A stretch of 64,000 bases of DNA. It comes from Candidatus Enterococcus testudinis (lineage in GTDB: Bacteria; Bacillota; Bacilli; Lactobacillales; Enterococcaceae). This document shows, one piece after another, positions 10,604 through 17,927 of the stretch. Each line of letters starts with the position of its first letter. Positions within the stretch are counted from its first letter, which is position 1. The notes below the pieces were generated by a model that made no database searches, was not told where the DNA came from, and was given only the letters and a program-made list of their open reading frames with translations. Made by a program: the position numbers and the translations under genes. The stretch covers positions 2,494,628-2,558,627 of the forward strand of contig NZ_NGKU01000001.1 in the NCBI RefSeq assembly GCF_002140915.1, in the 5' to 3' direction.

Positions 10604-11960
10604 AAACCAAACCTTAGCAATCGAAAAAGTCTTTCGTGACCCTGTTCATAATTATGTACATGTCCAACACCAAGTGATCCTCGATTTGATCAACTCGAAA
10701 GAAGTGCAACGCTTAAGACGAATCAAACAATTGGGTACTGCTTCCTTTACCTTTCATGGCGCAGAGCATAGCCGCTTTTCCCATTCTTTAGGTGTGTATG
10801 AGATCAGTCGGCGCATCTGCGATATTTTTCAACGAAATTATTCGATCGAAAAGGTTGGCCCTTCTGGGTGGGATGATCAGGAACGATTGGTGACATTGTG
10901 TGCAGCACTATTGCATGATGTTGGTCATGGCCCTTATTCCCACACCTTTGAACACATTTTCCACACCGACCATGAAGCCATCACGGTGGCAATCATCACC
11001 TCGCCGGAAACAGAAGTCCATCAAATATTGAATCGAGTGGCCGAAGGATTTCCCGAAAAAGTCGCCAGCGTCATCACAAAAACTTATCCCAATCCGCAGG
11101 TGGTCCAAATGATCTCTAGTCAAATCGATGCCGATCGCATGGACTATTTGCTGCGAGATGCGTACTTCACTGGTACAGAATACGGCACTTTCGATTTAAC
11201 GAGGATTTTGCGGGTCATTCGTCCCTATGAGGGTGGCATCGCCTTTTCGATGAATGGGATGCACGCCGTTGAGGATTATATCGTCAGCCGCTATCAAATG
11301 TATGTTCAGGTTTATTTCCATGCTAGTTCAAGAGGGATGGAAGTGATTTTGGCCCATCTGTTGAATCGCGCTGCTGAATGCTATACGGAGAACGATGAAC
11401 TATTCCAACATCATTCTCAGTTATTGCTGCCCTTTTTGAGACAAGACTTTTCGTTGGAAGAGTACCTGAAATTAGACGATGGCGTATTGAATACGTATTT
11501 CACTCAATGGACAGAAGAATCTGATCTGATTTTAAGCGATCTTGCCAAACGGTTCTTGAATCGCAAACCGTTAAAATCGATTCGTTTCACGGATGATGCA
11601 CAATTGCCGTTGATCGAGGACTTAAAAAAATTAGTAGAGAAAGTCGGCTTCAATCCAACATATTATACAGCTATCAACTCTAGTTTTGATTTGCCTTATG
11701 ATTTTTATCGCCCGACCTCGGGCATGCATCGCACGCAAATCGAATTACAAGAAAAAGATGGGACGCTGACCGAGTTATCTAAAGCCAGTCAACTGGTGGC
11801 CGCTTTGGCGGGGCAAACCCAAGGGGATCGTCGTTTTTATTTTCCAAAAGAAATGATTGACCCCAACTTGCAAAATCACTATGATTTATTTGAGGAGACC
11901 TATCAAGCGTTTGCGACTTATATTCGTAATGGCGCTTTGATCAAACCAAGCAACTTTTAG
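10587..11960 (+). CDS. HD-domain phosphohydrolase (dNTPase-like, YwfO family)
   Basis: The 457-aa product belongs to the YwfO/EF1143 group of HD proteins; the Enterococcus faecalis member EF1143 is a dNTP triphosphohydrolase. The metal-binding HD residues are visible: His in GAEHSRFSHSLG, the His-Asp pair in LLHDVGHGPYSH and Asp in QIDADRMDYLLRD. A helical C-terminal half follows. It starts inside the end of lipL with an AAAGGAGG site, so the two are translationally coupled, and the HAD phosphatase gene starts 9 bp after it. A role in nucleotide pool control is inferred from the family. Confidence 0.88.
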   Translation: MSISYKNQTLAIEKVFRDPVHNYVHVQHQVILDLINSKEVQRLRRIKQLGTASFTFHGAEHSRFSHSLGVYEISRRICDIFQRNYSIEKVGPSGWDDQERLVTLCAALLHDVGHGPYSHTFEHIFHTDHEAITVAIITSPETEVHQILNRVAEGFPEKVASVITKTYPNPQVVQMISSQIDADRMDYLLRDAYFTGTEYGTFDLTRILRVIRPYEGGIAFSMNGMHAVEDYIVSRYQMYVQVYFHASSRGMEVILAHLLNRAAECYTENDELFQHHSQLLLPFLRQDFSLEEYLKLDDGVLNTYFTQWTEESDLILSDLAKRFLNRKPLKSIRFTDDAQLPLIEDLKKLVEKVGFNPTYYTAINSSFDLPYDFYRPTSGMHRTQIELQEKDGTLTELSKASQLVAALAGQTQGDRRFYFPKEMIDPNLQNHYDLFEETYQAFATYIRNGALIKPSNF

Positions 11961-11969
11961 GAGGAAATT

Positions 11970-12794
11970 ATGAGCATCAAATTGATCGCTATCGATATCG
12001 ATGGCACATTGTTAAATGACGACCGTAAAATCACACCTGCCGTTTACAAAGCATTGAAAGCAGCCGAAGCGCAAGGTGTACGTATCGTCTTATGTACTGG
12101 TCGCCCGTTGACCGGCGTACAAGATTTATTGACCGAATTAGATTTATTTACCGACAACGACTTTGTGATCACTTACAATGGTTCATTGGTACAAAAGACT
12201 AAAAACCAAGAGATCATTTCTGAATTTGGGTTGTCGCAAGAAGATTATTTGTTTGTTGAAATGACTGCCCGCCAACTCGGTGTGCATCTGCATGTGGAAA
12301 CACAAGATACAATGTATACAGCCAATCGCGACATCAGCCCTTATACGGTGTATGAAGCCTTCTTGGTCAATATGCCGCTGAAATATCGCACACCAGAAGA
12401 AATGACCGCTGATTTGAATATCATCAAAATGATGATGATCGATGATCCTGCTTTGTTAGACAGTGTGATTCCTGATTTACCTGCTGCTTTGACCGATCAA
12501 TACAACGTTGTCAAAAGTGCCCCGTTTTTCCTAGAAGTCTTAAACAAAAAAGCCCATAAAGGTGCTGCAGTCAAAAAACTAGCAGAACATTTAGGCATTA
12601 ATCAATCTGAGGTCATGGCGATTGGCGACAATGAAAACGATTTGACGATGGTCGAGTATGCAGGCATCGGTGTAGCCATGGGGAATGCAACGGACAATGT
12701 CCGCAACATGGCCGATGTCATTACAGCGACAAACGAAGAAGATGGCGTAGCAAAAGTAATCAACGAATACGTGTTGCAAGCAAACGATCAGTAA
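11970..12794 (+). CDS. Cof-type HAD sugar-phosphatase
   Basis: The 274-aa product is a Cof/YidA-type HAD-IIB hydrolase that dephosphorylates sugar phosphates or similar metabolites. HAD motif I is DIDGTLLNDD near residue 8 with nucleophile Asp, motif II is the Thr in LCTGRP, motif III a conserved Lys near residue 196 (HKGAAVKKL), and motif IV AIGDNENDLTMV. The large alpha/beta cap lies between. It is the third gene of the lipL operon and ends before a bidirectional terminator. The exact substrate cannot be read from the sequence. Confidence 0.9.
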   Translation: MSIKLIAIDIDGTLLNDDRKITPAVYKALKAAEAQGVRIVLCTGRPLTGVQDLLTELDLFTDNDFVITYNGSLVQKTKNQEIISEFGLSQEDYLFVEMTARQLGVHLHVETQDTMYTANRDISPYTVYEAFLVNMPLKYRTPEEMTADLNIIKMMMIDDPALLDSVIPDLPAALTDQYNVVKSAPFFLEVLNKKAHKGAAVKKLAEHLGINQSEVMAIGDNENDLTMVEYAGIGVAMGNATDNVRNMADVITATNEEDGVAKVINEYVLQANDQ

Positions 12795-12829
12795 CCATTT
12801 TTGCTATCCGCTGTCTGTCACGATTACGC

Positions 12830-12867
12830 AAAAAAAGCAAGTCAGGGTCAATCCTGCTTGCTTTTTT
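12830..12867. terminator. Bidirectional terminator
   Basis: AAAAAAGCAAG and CTTGCTTTTTT arms with an inner AGG/CCT pair serve both converging genes. The 3' end of the NUDIX gene lies inside the hairpin. Confidence 0.85.
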
Positions 12868-13306
12868 GCTGTATCCATTGTTTAACTGCCCATTGATGAC
12901 TGCCGCGTTTCAATAACTGAATCGCATTGTCCGCTGTTTGCCAAGAGAGTTGATTGTTGTCTTCAGTAGGTGCACATATCTCCTGCCACTTGGTCATTAA
13001 GAAAAAATAGCCTGGATGATAATAGTACGTATCGCGGTGACGAGAATAAAAATATTCCACTGCTTCGCCAAAATATTGATCGATTTCCCCTTTAAAACCT
13101 AATTCCTCAATCAGCTCCCGCTCAATGGCCTCTTCTTTCGATTCTCCAGACTCAATTTCGCCCCCCGGCAAAAAATACGCCCCATTTGGTGCTTGCACTA
13201 GAATGATTTTATTTTCTTCATTTGGTATGACGACATAGGCGCCAAACCGTGCTTTGTACACTTGCTGCTCGTCTTTAACCCCAAACACGATGTCATTTTC
13301 CGGCAT
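12848..13306 (-). CDS. NUDIX hydrolase
   Basis: The 152-aa product has a full NUDIX box near residues 66-88: a Gly, five residues, Glu, seven residues, then REL-x-EELGF. These enzymes cleave nucleoside diphosphates linked to another group. The start at 13306 (MPENDIVFG) has a GGAGGG site; an earlier in-frame start would add 26 residues with no family counterpart and no site. It converges with the HAD gene and shares its terminator, and it diverges from gloA. The substrate is not predictable; MutT-like housecleaning is one option. Confidence 0.85.
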   Translation of the reverse strand: MPENDIVFGVKDEQQVYKARFGAYVVIPNEENKIILVQAPNGAYFLPGGEIESGESKEEAIERELIEELGFKGEIDQYFGEAVEYFYSRHRDTYYYHPGYFFLMTKWQEICAPTEDNNQLSWQTADNAIQLLKRGSHQWAVKQWIQQKSKQD

Positions 13307-13453
13307 GATACCCTCCAACAAGTTTTCTTTCCATTTTACCTTATGGACTTGCGAGGGACAAGCGAGAAATAGGTATGAAATCATTTTCTCCCCACTAGAA
13401 AACGAATTATGTTATGATTGAGGTAACAAAAGAAGAAAGGATGATTGCATTTT

Positions 13454-13828
13454 ATGAAAATGGCACACACATGTGTACGAGTCAAAGACTTAACAGCCTC
13501 TTTAGATTTTTATCAAACGGCCTTTGGTTTTGAAGAATCTCGTCGCCGCGATTTCCCTGAACACAAATTTACCTTGGTTTACTTAACTTTACCTGGAGAT
13601 GATTATGAGTTGGAATTGACTTACAATTATGATCATCCTGGATATGATTTAGGTGATGGCTATGGCCACATCGCCATCAGCAGTGCTGATCTAGAAGCGT
13701 TGCATGACACACATAAAGCAGCTGGTTTTGATGTCACTGATCTAAAAGGTTTACCTGGCACACAACCCTCTTATTATTTTGTCAAAGATCCAGACGGCTA
13801 TAAAATCGAGGTTATCCGCGAAAAATAG
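13454..13828 (+). CDS. gloA: Lactoylglutathione lyase (glyoxalase I)
   Basis: A small VOC-fold metalloenzyme that isomerises the thiol adduct of methylglyoxal. The 124-aa product starts MKMAHTCVRVKDL, the usual glyoxalase I opening, and contains the metal ligands His5, Glu57 region (YELELTYN), His near GYGHIAIS and Glu in YKIEVI. The start at 13454 is chosen for family fit; AGAAAGG lies 13 bases upstream. A TTG three codons earlier is closer to the site but less likely. It has its own promoter region, divergent from the NUDIX gene, and its own terminator. Confidence 0.9.
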   Translation: MKMAHTCVRVKDLTASLDFYQTAFGFEESRRRDFPEHKFTLVYLTLPGDDYELELTYNYDHPGYDLGDGYGHIAISSADLEALHDTHKAAGFDVTDLKGLPGTQPSYYFVKDPDGYKIEVIREK

Positions 13829-13834
13829 TCATAT

Positions 13835-13862
13835 AAAAAAAGGACATTATGTCCTTTTTTAT
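13835..13862 (+). terminator. Terminator of gloA
   Basis: AAAAAAAGGAC and GTCCTTTTTT form a stem with a 5-base loop, ending in T residues. The next gene starts shortly after. Confidence 0.85.
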
Positions 13863-13898
13863 TTTTGTTTATACATACGATCAGAAAGGAAAAAGACG

Positions 13899-14612
13899 AT
13901 GAAACCCATTATCGGCATTGCAGCCAACGAACGATCAATGATTGAAGAGAGCGAGCATTGGTTAACCTATACCCCAAAAAATTTCGTCACCCATATTCAA
14001 GAAGCCGGAGGGATCCCTCTCTTGATCCCAATGGGTGTCATAGAGGATGCAAAAGCCTATATTTCTCGGATCGATAAGCTCTTACTTGCGGGCGGACACG
14101 ATGTCTCTCCTCAACATTACGGAGAAACCCTTCACCCGTTGATTCAAGGAACGCATCCAGAGCGTGATGCCTTTGAGTTGGCACTGATCAAAGAAGCAGT
14201 CGCCCAAAAGAAACCGATTTTCGGTGTCTGCCGCGGCATGCAGCTGATCAACGTAGCCTTTGGCGGCAGTCTGTATCAAGACCTCTCATTGATGGAGAAT
14301 CCCCACCTGAAACATGTGCAGTTGCCCACACCTTTTCGCTTTGCTACCCATGATGTAACGCTCAATGCAGACAGTCAGCTTGGCAAATTATTGGGCACTA
14401 CTTATCCAGTCAACTCCTTTCACCATCAAGCAGTGAAAGAGATCGCGAAAGATTTCCAAGTGATTGCTACCGCCCCTGATGGTGTCGTGGAAGCAATCGA
14501 ATCTCATGCCTTTGGCGCACCAATTTTAGGCATTCAATGGCATCCGGAACTCGCTGCCCAAACTAGACCTTCTGAACAAGCGATCTTCACCTTTTTTGTA
14601 CAGACGCTATAA
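13899..14612 (+). CDS. Gamma-glutamyl-gamma-aminobutyrate hydrolase-like class I GATase
   Basis: The 237-aa product is a stand-alone class I glutamine amidotransferase-fold hydrolase of the PuuD/peptidase C26 type, which cleaves gamma-glutamyl amides. The catalytic triad is visible: Cys in FGVCRGMQLINV, His in GIQWHPE and the Glu after it. The SFHHQAVK motif typical of the subfamily is present. The start ATG at 13899 follows AGAAAGGA; the in-frame upstream extension runs through the gloA terminator and is rejected. It is a single-gene unit between two terminators. The natural substrate is uncertain because no other polyamine genes are next to it. Confidence 0.85.
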   Translation: MKPIIGIAANERSMIEESEHWLTYTPKNFVTHIQEAGGIPLLIPMGVIEDAKAYISRIDKLLLAGGHDVSPQHYGETLHPLIQGTHPERDAFELALIKEAVAQKKPIFGVCRGMQLINVAFGGSLYQDLSLMENPHLKHVQLPTPFRFATHDVTLNADSQLGKLLGTTYPVNSFHHQAVKEIAKDFQVIATAPDGVVEAIESHAFGAPILGIQWHPELAAQTRPSEQAIFTFFVQTL

Positions 14613-14625
14613 TCATCAACCACGC

Positions 14626-14657
14626 AAAAAGGCCAGCTGCATCAGCTGACCTTTTTT
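14626..14657. terminator. Bidirectional terminator
   Basis: AAAAAGG-CAGCTG and CAGCTG-CCTTTTTT arms with a 3-base loop lie between the two converging genes. Confidence 0.85.
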
Positions 14658-14661
14658 GGGT

Positions 14662-15915
14662 TTATTTTTCGTTTTTCATTAAGACAATCGATTGTTTCAA
14701 CGAAGCAATCAAGCCATTGTCATTGTAAATCAAAACATTGGATTTATACATTTTTGCGGAAACCAACATCAACGCAAGGGTCGATGCCAATAGAATCGCG
14801 GCCGACACCAATGCGCCGCCGACGCCCACCGTATCATTTGCCAAGCGTACTGGCATAATGAATGATGAAAGAAATGGAATATAGGATGTCACGCGCATGA
14901 TGATGTTGTTAGGATCTGCCGCACCTAATACCAAACCTAACATATACCCAGCTAAAGAGAGATATGTTACCGGTATAATGGCTTTTGCAGTGTCTTCTGC
15001 TTTGTTGACGAGGGAGCCGCACAAAGCCGAGAGCACTGCATAAATCAAAATACCTAAAAAGACAAAGACAAGTGAGAAAACCATGAACGAACCAAAGATG
15101 CCATCTAATGAAAAATTGGCAATAAAGCTGCTGATCATTGGAATATCTTTGATCCAGAAATAACTACCGCCAAATACTGCTGCATACGCCAACAACTGAG
15201 TGGCAGCGACCATGATCACACCTGTTAGTTTTGCATAATAATGGGTTTGGGCACGGGTGCTGGACAATATCACTTCCATGATCCGCGTGCCTTTTTCTGA
15301 TGCAATTTCTTGGGCAATGATTTGGGCATATGTCAGAATAAAGAAGAACAAAATGATCGTTGCTACATAACTGACAATATACTGCATATCACTATGGTCT
15401 TCGCCAAAAGTCATGGCGCCATCTTCATCAAAAGAAACTTTTTGTTTACTGAATGTTGCTGGTTCAGCCAATTGACCGACTTCCTCACCAGTTAACCCTA
15501 ATGCATCGGCTCTTAATGATGACTGCAAGCCAGATAACAATTGTTGGATCGTCAATTCAGTCGTTTGTCCTAGCGAAGATTCACTAAGTAGTTCTCCACT
15601 CAATTGATCCTCCGCAGCCGTAATCACCAATAATCCCTTAACGGATTCATCTGCCAATTGCGCTTCACCTTCGGCCTCACTAGCGACAACTTCAAATGTA
15701 TAGTCATCATTGCTTTGTGCTGCAAAAGTTTCCGCAATCGCCGGCTCATTGGCATACACTGCAATCGTATCCTCGTTATCCGCACCATCCATAAATAGTC
15801 CAATCACATAGAAGACACCGACAGCGATAAAAGGGACCAGTATCATGATCAAAAATGAAATCGACTTGATATTTTTCTTATATACATCTAACGCAATGAC
15901 CCAAAATTTATTCAT
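14662..15915 (-). CDS. ABC-2 type exporter permease (NatB/YhaP-like)
   Basis: The 417-aa product is the membrane half of an ABC-2 exporter. It has an N-terminal membrane helix (SFLIMILVPFIAVGVFYVIG), a large extracellular domain of about 130 residues rich in Glu/Ser, and five or six C-terminal helices. The start overlaps the end of the ATPase gene by 8 bp, so the two are coupled. NatAB/YhaQP relatives export sodium or toxic compounds, but the substrate here cannot be read. It is the last gene of the padR operon. Confidence 0.85.
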   Translation of the reverse strand: MNKFWVIALDVYKKNIKSISFLIMILVPFIAVGVFYVIGLFMDGADNEDTIAVYANEPAIAETFAAQSNDDYTFEVVASEAEGEAQLADESVKGLLVITAAEDQLSGELLSESSLGQTTELTIQQLLSGLQSSLRADALGLTGEEVGQLAEPATFSKQKVSFDEDGAMTFGEDHSDMQYIVSYVATIILFFFILTYAQIIAQEIASEKGTRIMEVILSSTRAQTHYYAKLTGVIMVAATQLLAYAAVFGGSYFWIKDIPMISSFIANFSLDGIFGSFMVFSLVFVFLGILIYAVLSALCGSLVNKAEDTAKAIIPVTYLSLAGYMLGLVLGAADPNNIIMRVTSYIPFLSSFIMPVRLANDTVGVGGALVSAAILLASTLALMLVSAKMYKSNVLIYNDNGLIASLKQSIVLMKNEK

Positions 15916-16807
15916 GGATTTGCCCCGCTTTCCGTTTGAAAATCTCTTCTAGGGTTGGCGGTTGCTGATTGAACATAGGAATATACCCATCCGCCGTAGC
16001 TAATGCAAAGATGTTGCGCCCAACCTTGGGATCATTGATCGTGATATCAAAACTGCCATCTTCCCGTAAGTGAACCTGTTCCACCCCATCGATTGCAACG
16101 ATTTGTTCTTTGGTCAAATGAGATTCCAGAAAGACCTTCGTCCGACCAAATGACTCTCTGATTTCATGCACGCGGCCATTCAAGACCGTTGCGCCATCTC
16201 TTAACATGATCAAATGGTCGCAAATTTTCTCCACATTATCCATATTATGACTGGAAAAAATCACACATGAGCCTTTCTCTTTCAATTCGATGATTCCATT
16301 TTTCAACAACTCGGCATTTACAGGATCTAATCCACTGAAGGGTTCGTCCAAAATCACCAGCTTCGGCTCATGAATCAAGGTAGCGATCAACTGAACTTTT
16401 TGTTGATTCCCTTTCGATAACGACTTCACTTTGTCAGTCTTTTTGCCTTTGACTTGAAATTTATCCATCCAGTAATCGATTTTTGGTACGATTTCAGCCT
16501 TACTTTTCCCCCGTAAGCGGGCAAAGTAAATCAATTGATCTTCAATTGTTACTTTAGGGTAAAGTCCTCTTTCTTCCGGTAAGTAACCAATCAAGTTATA
16601 CTCTTTCTCGCTGATTTTATGCCCATCCCATAAAACTTCGCCTTGGTCTGCTTTTAAGAAATCCAAGATCAGTCTAAACGTCGTTGTTTTTCCTGCACCG
16701 TTTTGCCCGATCAAGCCCATGATTTGCCCATCATTGATGGCAAATGAAAGCTGGTCAACAGCTGTATAATCTCCAAATGTTTTCACTAGTTGTTTTGCTT
16801 CTAACAC
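15908..16807 (-). CDS. ABC exporter ATPase (NatA/YhaQ-like)
   Basis: The 299-aa product is a full nucleotide-binding protein: Walker A GQNGAGKTTT near residue 34, signature LSKGNQQKVQ near 135, Walker B LVILDEPFSGLDP, and the H-loop SSHNMD. The signature has KGN rather than SGG, as is usual in the DrrA/NatA/YhaQ exporter group. The C-terminal 80 residues are the extra domain of that group. It pairs with the overlapping permease gene; the regulator PadR and a DUF2812 protein lie upstream in the same operon. Confidence 0.9.
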   Translation of the reverse strand: MLEAKQLVKTFGDYTAVDQLSFAINDGQIMGLIGQNGAGKTTTFRLILDFLKADQGEVLWDGHKISEKEYNLIGYLPEERGLYPKVTIEDQLIYFARLRGKSKAEIVPKIDYWMDKFQVKGKKTDKVKSLSKGNQQKVQLIATLIHEPKLVILDEPFSGLDPVNAELLKNGIIELKEKGSCVIFSSHNMDNVEKICDHLIMLRDGATVLNGRVHEIRESFGRTKVFLESHLTKEQIVAIDGVEQVHLREDGSFDITINDPKVGRNIFALATADGYIPMFNQQPPTLEEIFKRKAGQIHE

Positions 16808-16831
16808 ATTTTCACCTTCCTCTTTCTGCTT

Positions 16832-17497
16832 TTATCCAAATATATAACCGATGATACCCCCTGCAACAGCGCCTGCCAAGGCCATAATCAGGAGATCCCG
16901 CACCACCTTTTGCCGCTTGGCAATTTTCTCAGGCTGGTTGTAAAACGCAGCGCGATCTTTGTATAATTTGCCCATTAGATAAGAAACGATGGCAATCATG
17001 ACGGGAACAAACAGCAGCCCGGTACAAATGCCAAATACAAATGACCAAATAGCATGATCCTGCCAATGCCAGATTGATTTGACGCTATACAATATTGCCA
17101 ATAATAAAGCCCCCACCAATGCGACCCAAAAAGATCGTTTGATCAAATACCGTTGTTCCGCATTGATCCGTTCTTGGTAACTATCTTGGTCACTGAATAT
17201 CGGTGGTGCCGCTAAATTTCCTTCAAAATAATAATACCGTTTTTGATAGTTGCTGATGTAATGCCAGCCGCTTGCTTCATACAATGCGATATACTCAGAT
17301 TCTTCTGACGATTCACCGTCAAAAAAGTCAACCGCAAATTTCTTTGCTTGCGGTGCCTGTTTCTCAAACCGTAAAAAGCCCAACCGATTCATGCCCACAA
17401 AATGCCACCCTAACATGGCTTGCTTCTGTAGTCGAAGCATTTCTTTCTCTGGGTAATAGGCAACCCCCAAAGAGAATAAAATCTTACGCTTTTTCAT
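16832..17497 (-). CDS. DUF2812 membrane protein
   Basis: The 221-aa product has an N-terminal soluble DUF2812 domain (residues 1-100; Trp- and Tyr-rich with GWHF and GWHYISNY motifs) and a C-terminal half with about three membrane helices. Family members are often encoded beside PadR regulators and are thought to work with them, possibly as membrane-linked modulators; this is known only from gene context. The start at 17497 is chosen from the GGGAGGGAG site; a GTG two codons earlier is the alternative. It overlaps the 3' end of padR, so translation is coupled. Confidence 0.8.
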   Translation of the reverse strand: MKKRKILFSLGVAYYPEKEMLRLQKQAMLGWHFVGMNRLGFLRFEKQAPQAKKFAVDFFDGESSEESEYIALYEASGWHYISNYQKRYYYFEGNLAAPPIFSDQDSYQERINAEQRYLIKRSFWVALVGALLLAILYSVKSIWHWQDHAIWSFVFGICTGLLFVPVMIAIVSYLMGKLYKDRAAFYNQPEKIAKRQKVVRDLLIMALAGAVAGGIIGYIFG

Positions 17498-17810
17498 GTT
17501 CACTCCCTCCCATTTTCATCATCATTCCAGCACCAATATCATAAAAAAGTTTCCGCCGGCGAATATCTGCTTCTAACACGTCTCTGCCCTGAGGTGTGAT
17601 GAGATAAATCTTTTTGCGATCGGCTGTTTCCTCTAAAATGATCCATTCCTTCTTGGTCAATTTTTTTAAGATGGTATACATGGTCGCTGGTCCAATTTCA
17701 AAGGAACCTTGACTGATTTCATGGACTTGTTTCATGATGGCATATCCATGTTGCGGCTTGAGCAATGCCAATAAAATCAAATAGGTTGCGTCCGTCAATG
17801 CTTCCTCCAT
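17484..17810 (-). CDS. PadR-family transcriptional regulator
   Basis: The 108-aa product is a subfamily-2 PadR regulator: a winged helix with LILLALLKPQHGYAIMKQV at the start, recognition region IGPATMYTILKKL, wing with RKKIYLITPQG, and a short C-terminal dimer helix. It is the first gene of the operon with DUF2812 and the exporter. A palindrome overlapping the promoter -10 is the likely operator, so it probably represses the operon until an exporter substrate binds. Confidence 0.92.
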   Translation of the reverse strand: MEEALTDATYLILLALLKPQHGYAIMKQVHEISQGSFEIGPATMYTILKKLTKKEWIILEETADRKKIYLITPQGRDVLEADIRRRKLFYDIGAGMMMKMGGSEHEKA

Positions 17811-17830
17811 TTTCTTCCTCCATCCTGCAA

Positions 17831-17877
17831 ACTATATCACTTAATGATATAGTAGCGAATCTCAGTCACTGTGTCAA
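17831..17877 (-). promoter_or_regulatory. padR operon promoter with overlapping palindrome
   Basis: Minus strand: a perfect TTGACA (17872-17877), 17-bp spacer, TACTAT (17849-17854). A perfect 9-bp inverted repeat, ACTATATCA / TGATATAGT with a 5-bp centre (17831-17853), covers the -10 and the start point. It is a good candidate for the PadR operator. Confidence 0.75.
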
Positions 17878-17890
17878 ACCCTTTCAGACA

Positions 17891-17920
17891 AAAAACGCTG
17901 CTCCCATTGAGGAAACAGCG
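17891..17920 (-). terminator. Terminator of the L,D-transpeptidase gene
   Basis: CGCTG/CAGCG arms with further pairing inside are followed by six T residues on the minus strand. The hairpin lies between the transpeptidase gene and the padR promoter. Confidence 0.75.
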
Positions 17921-17927
17921 CAGAAAT

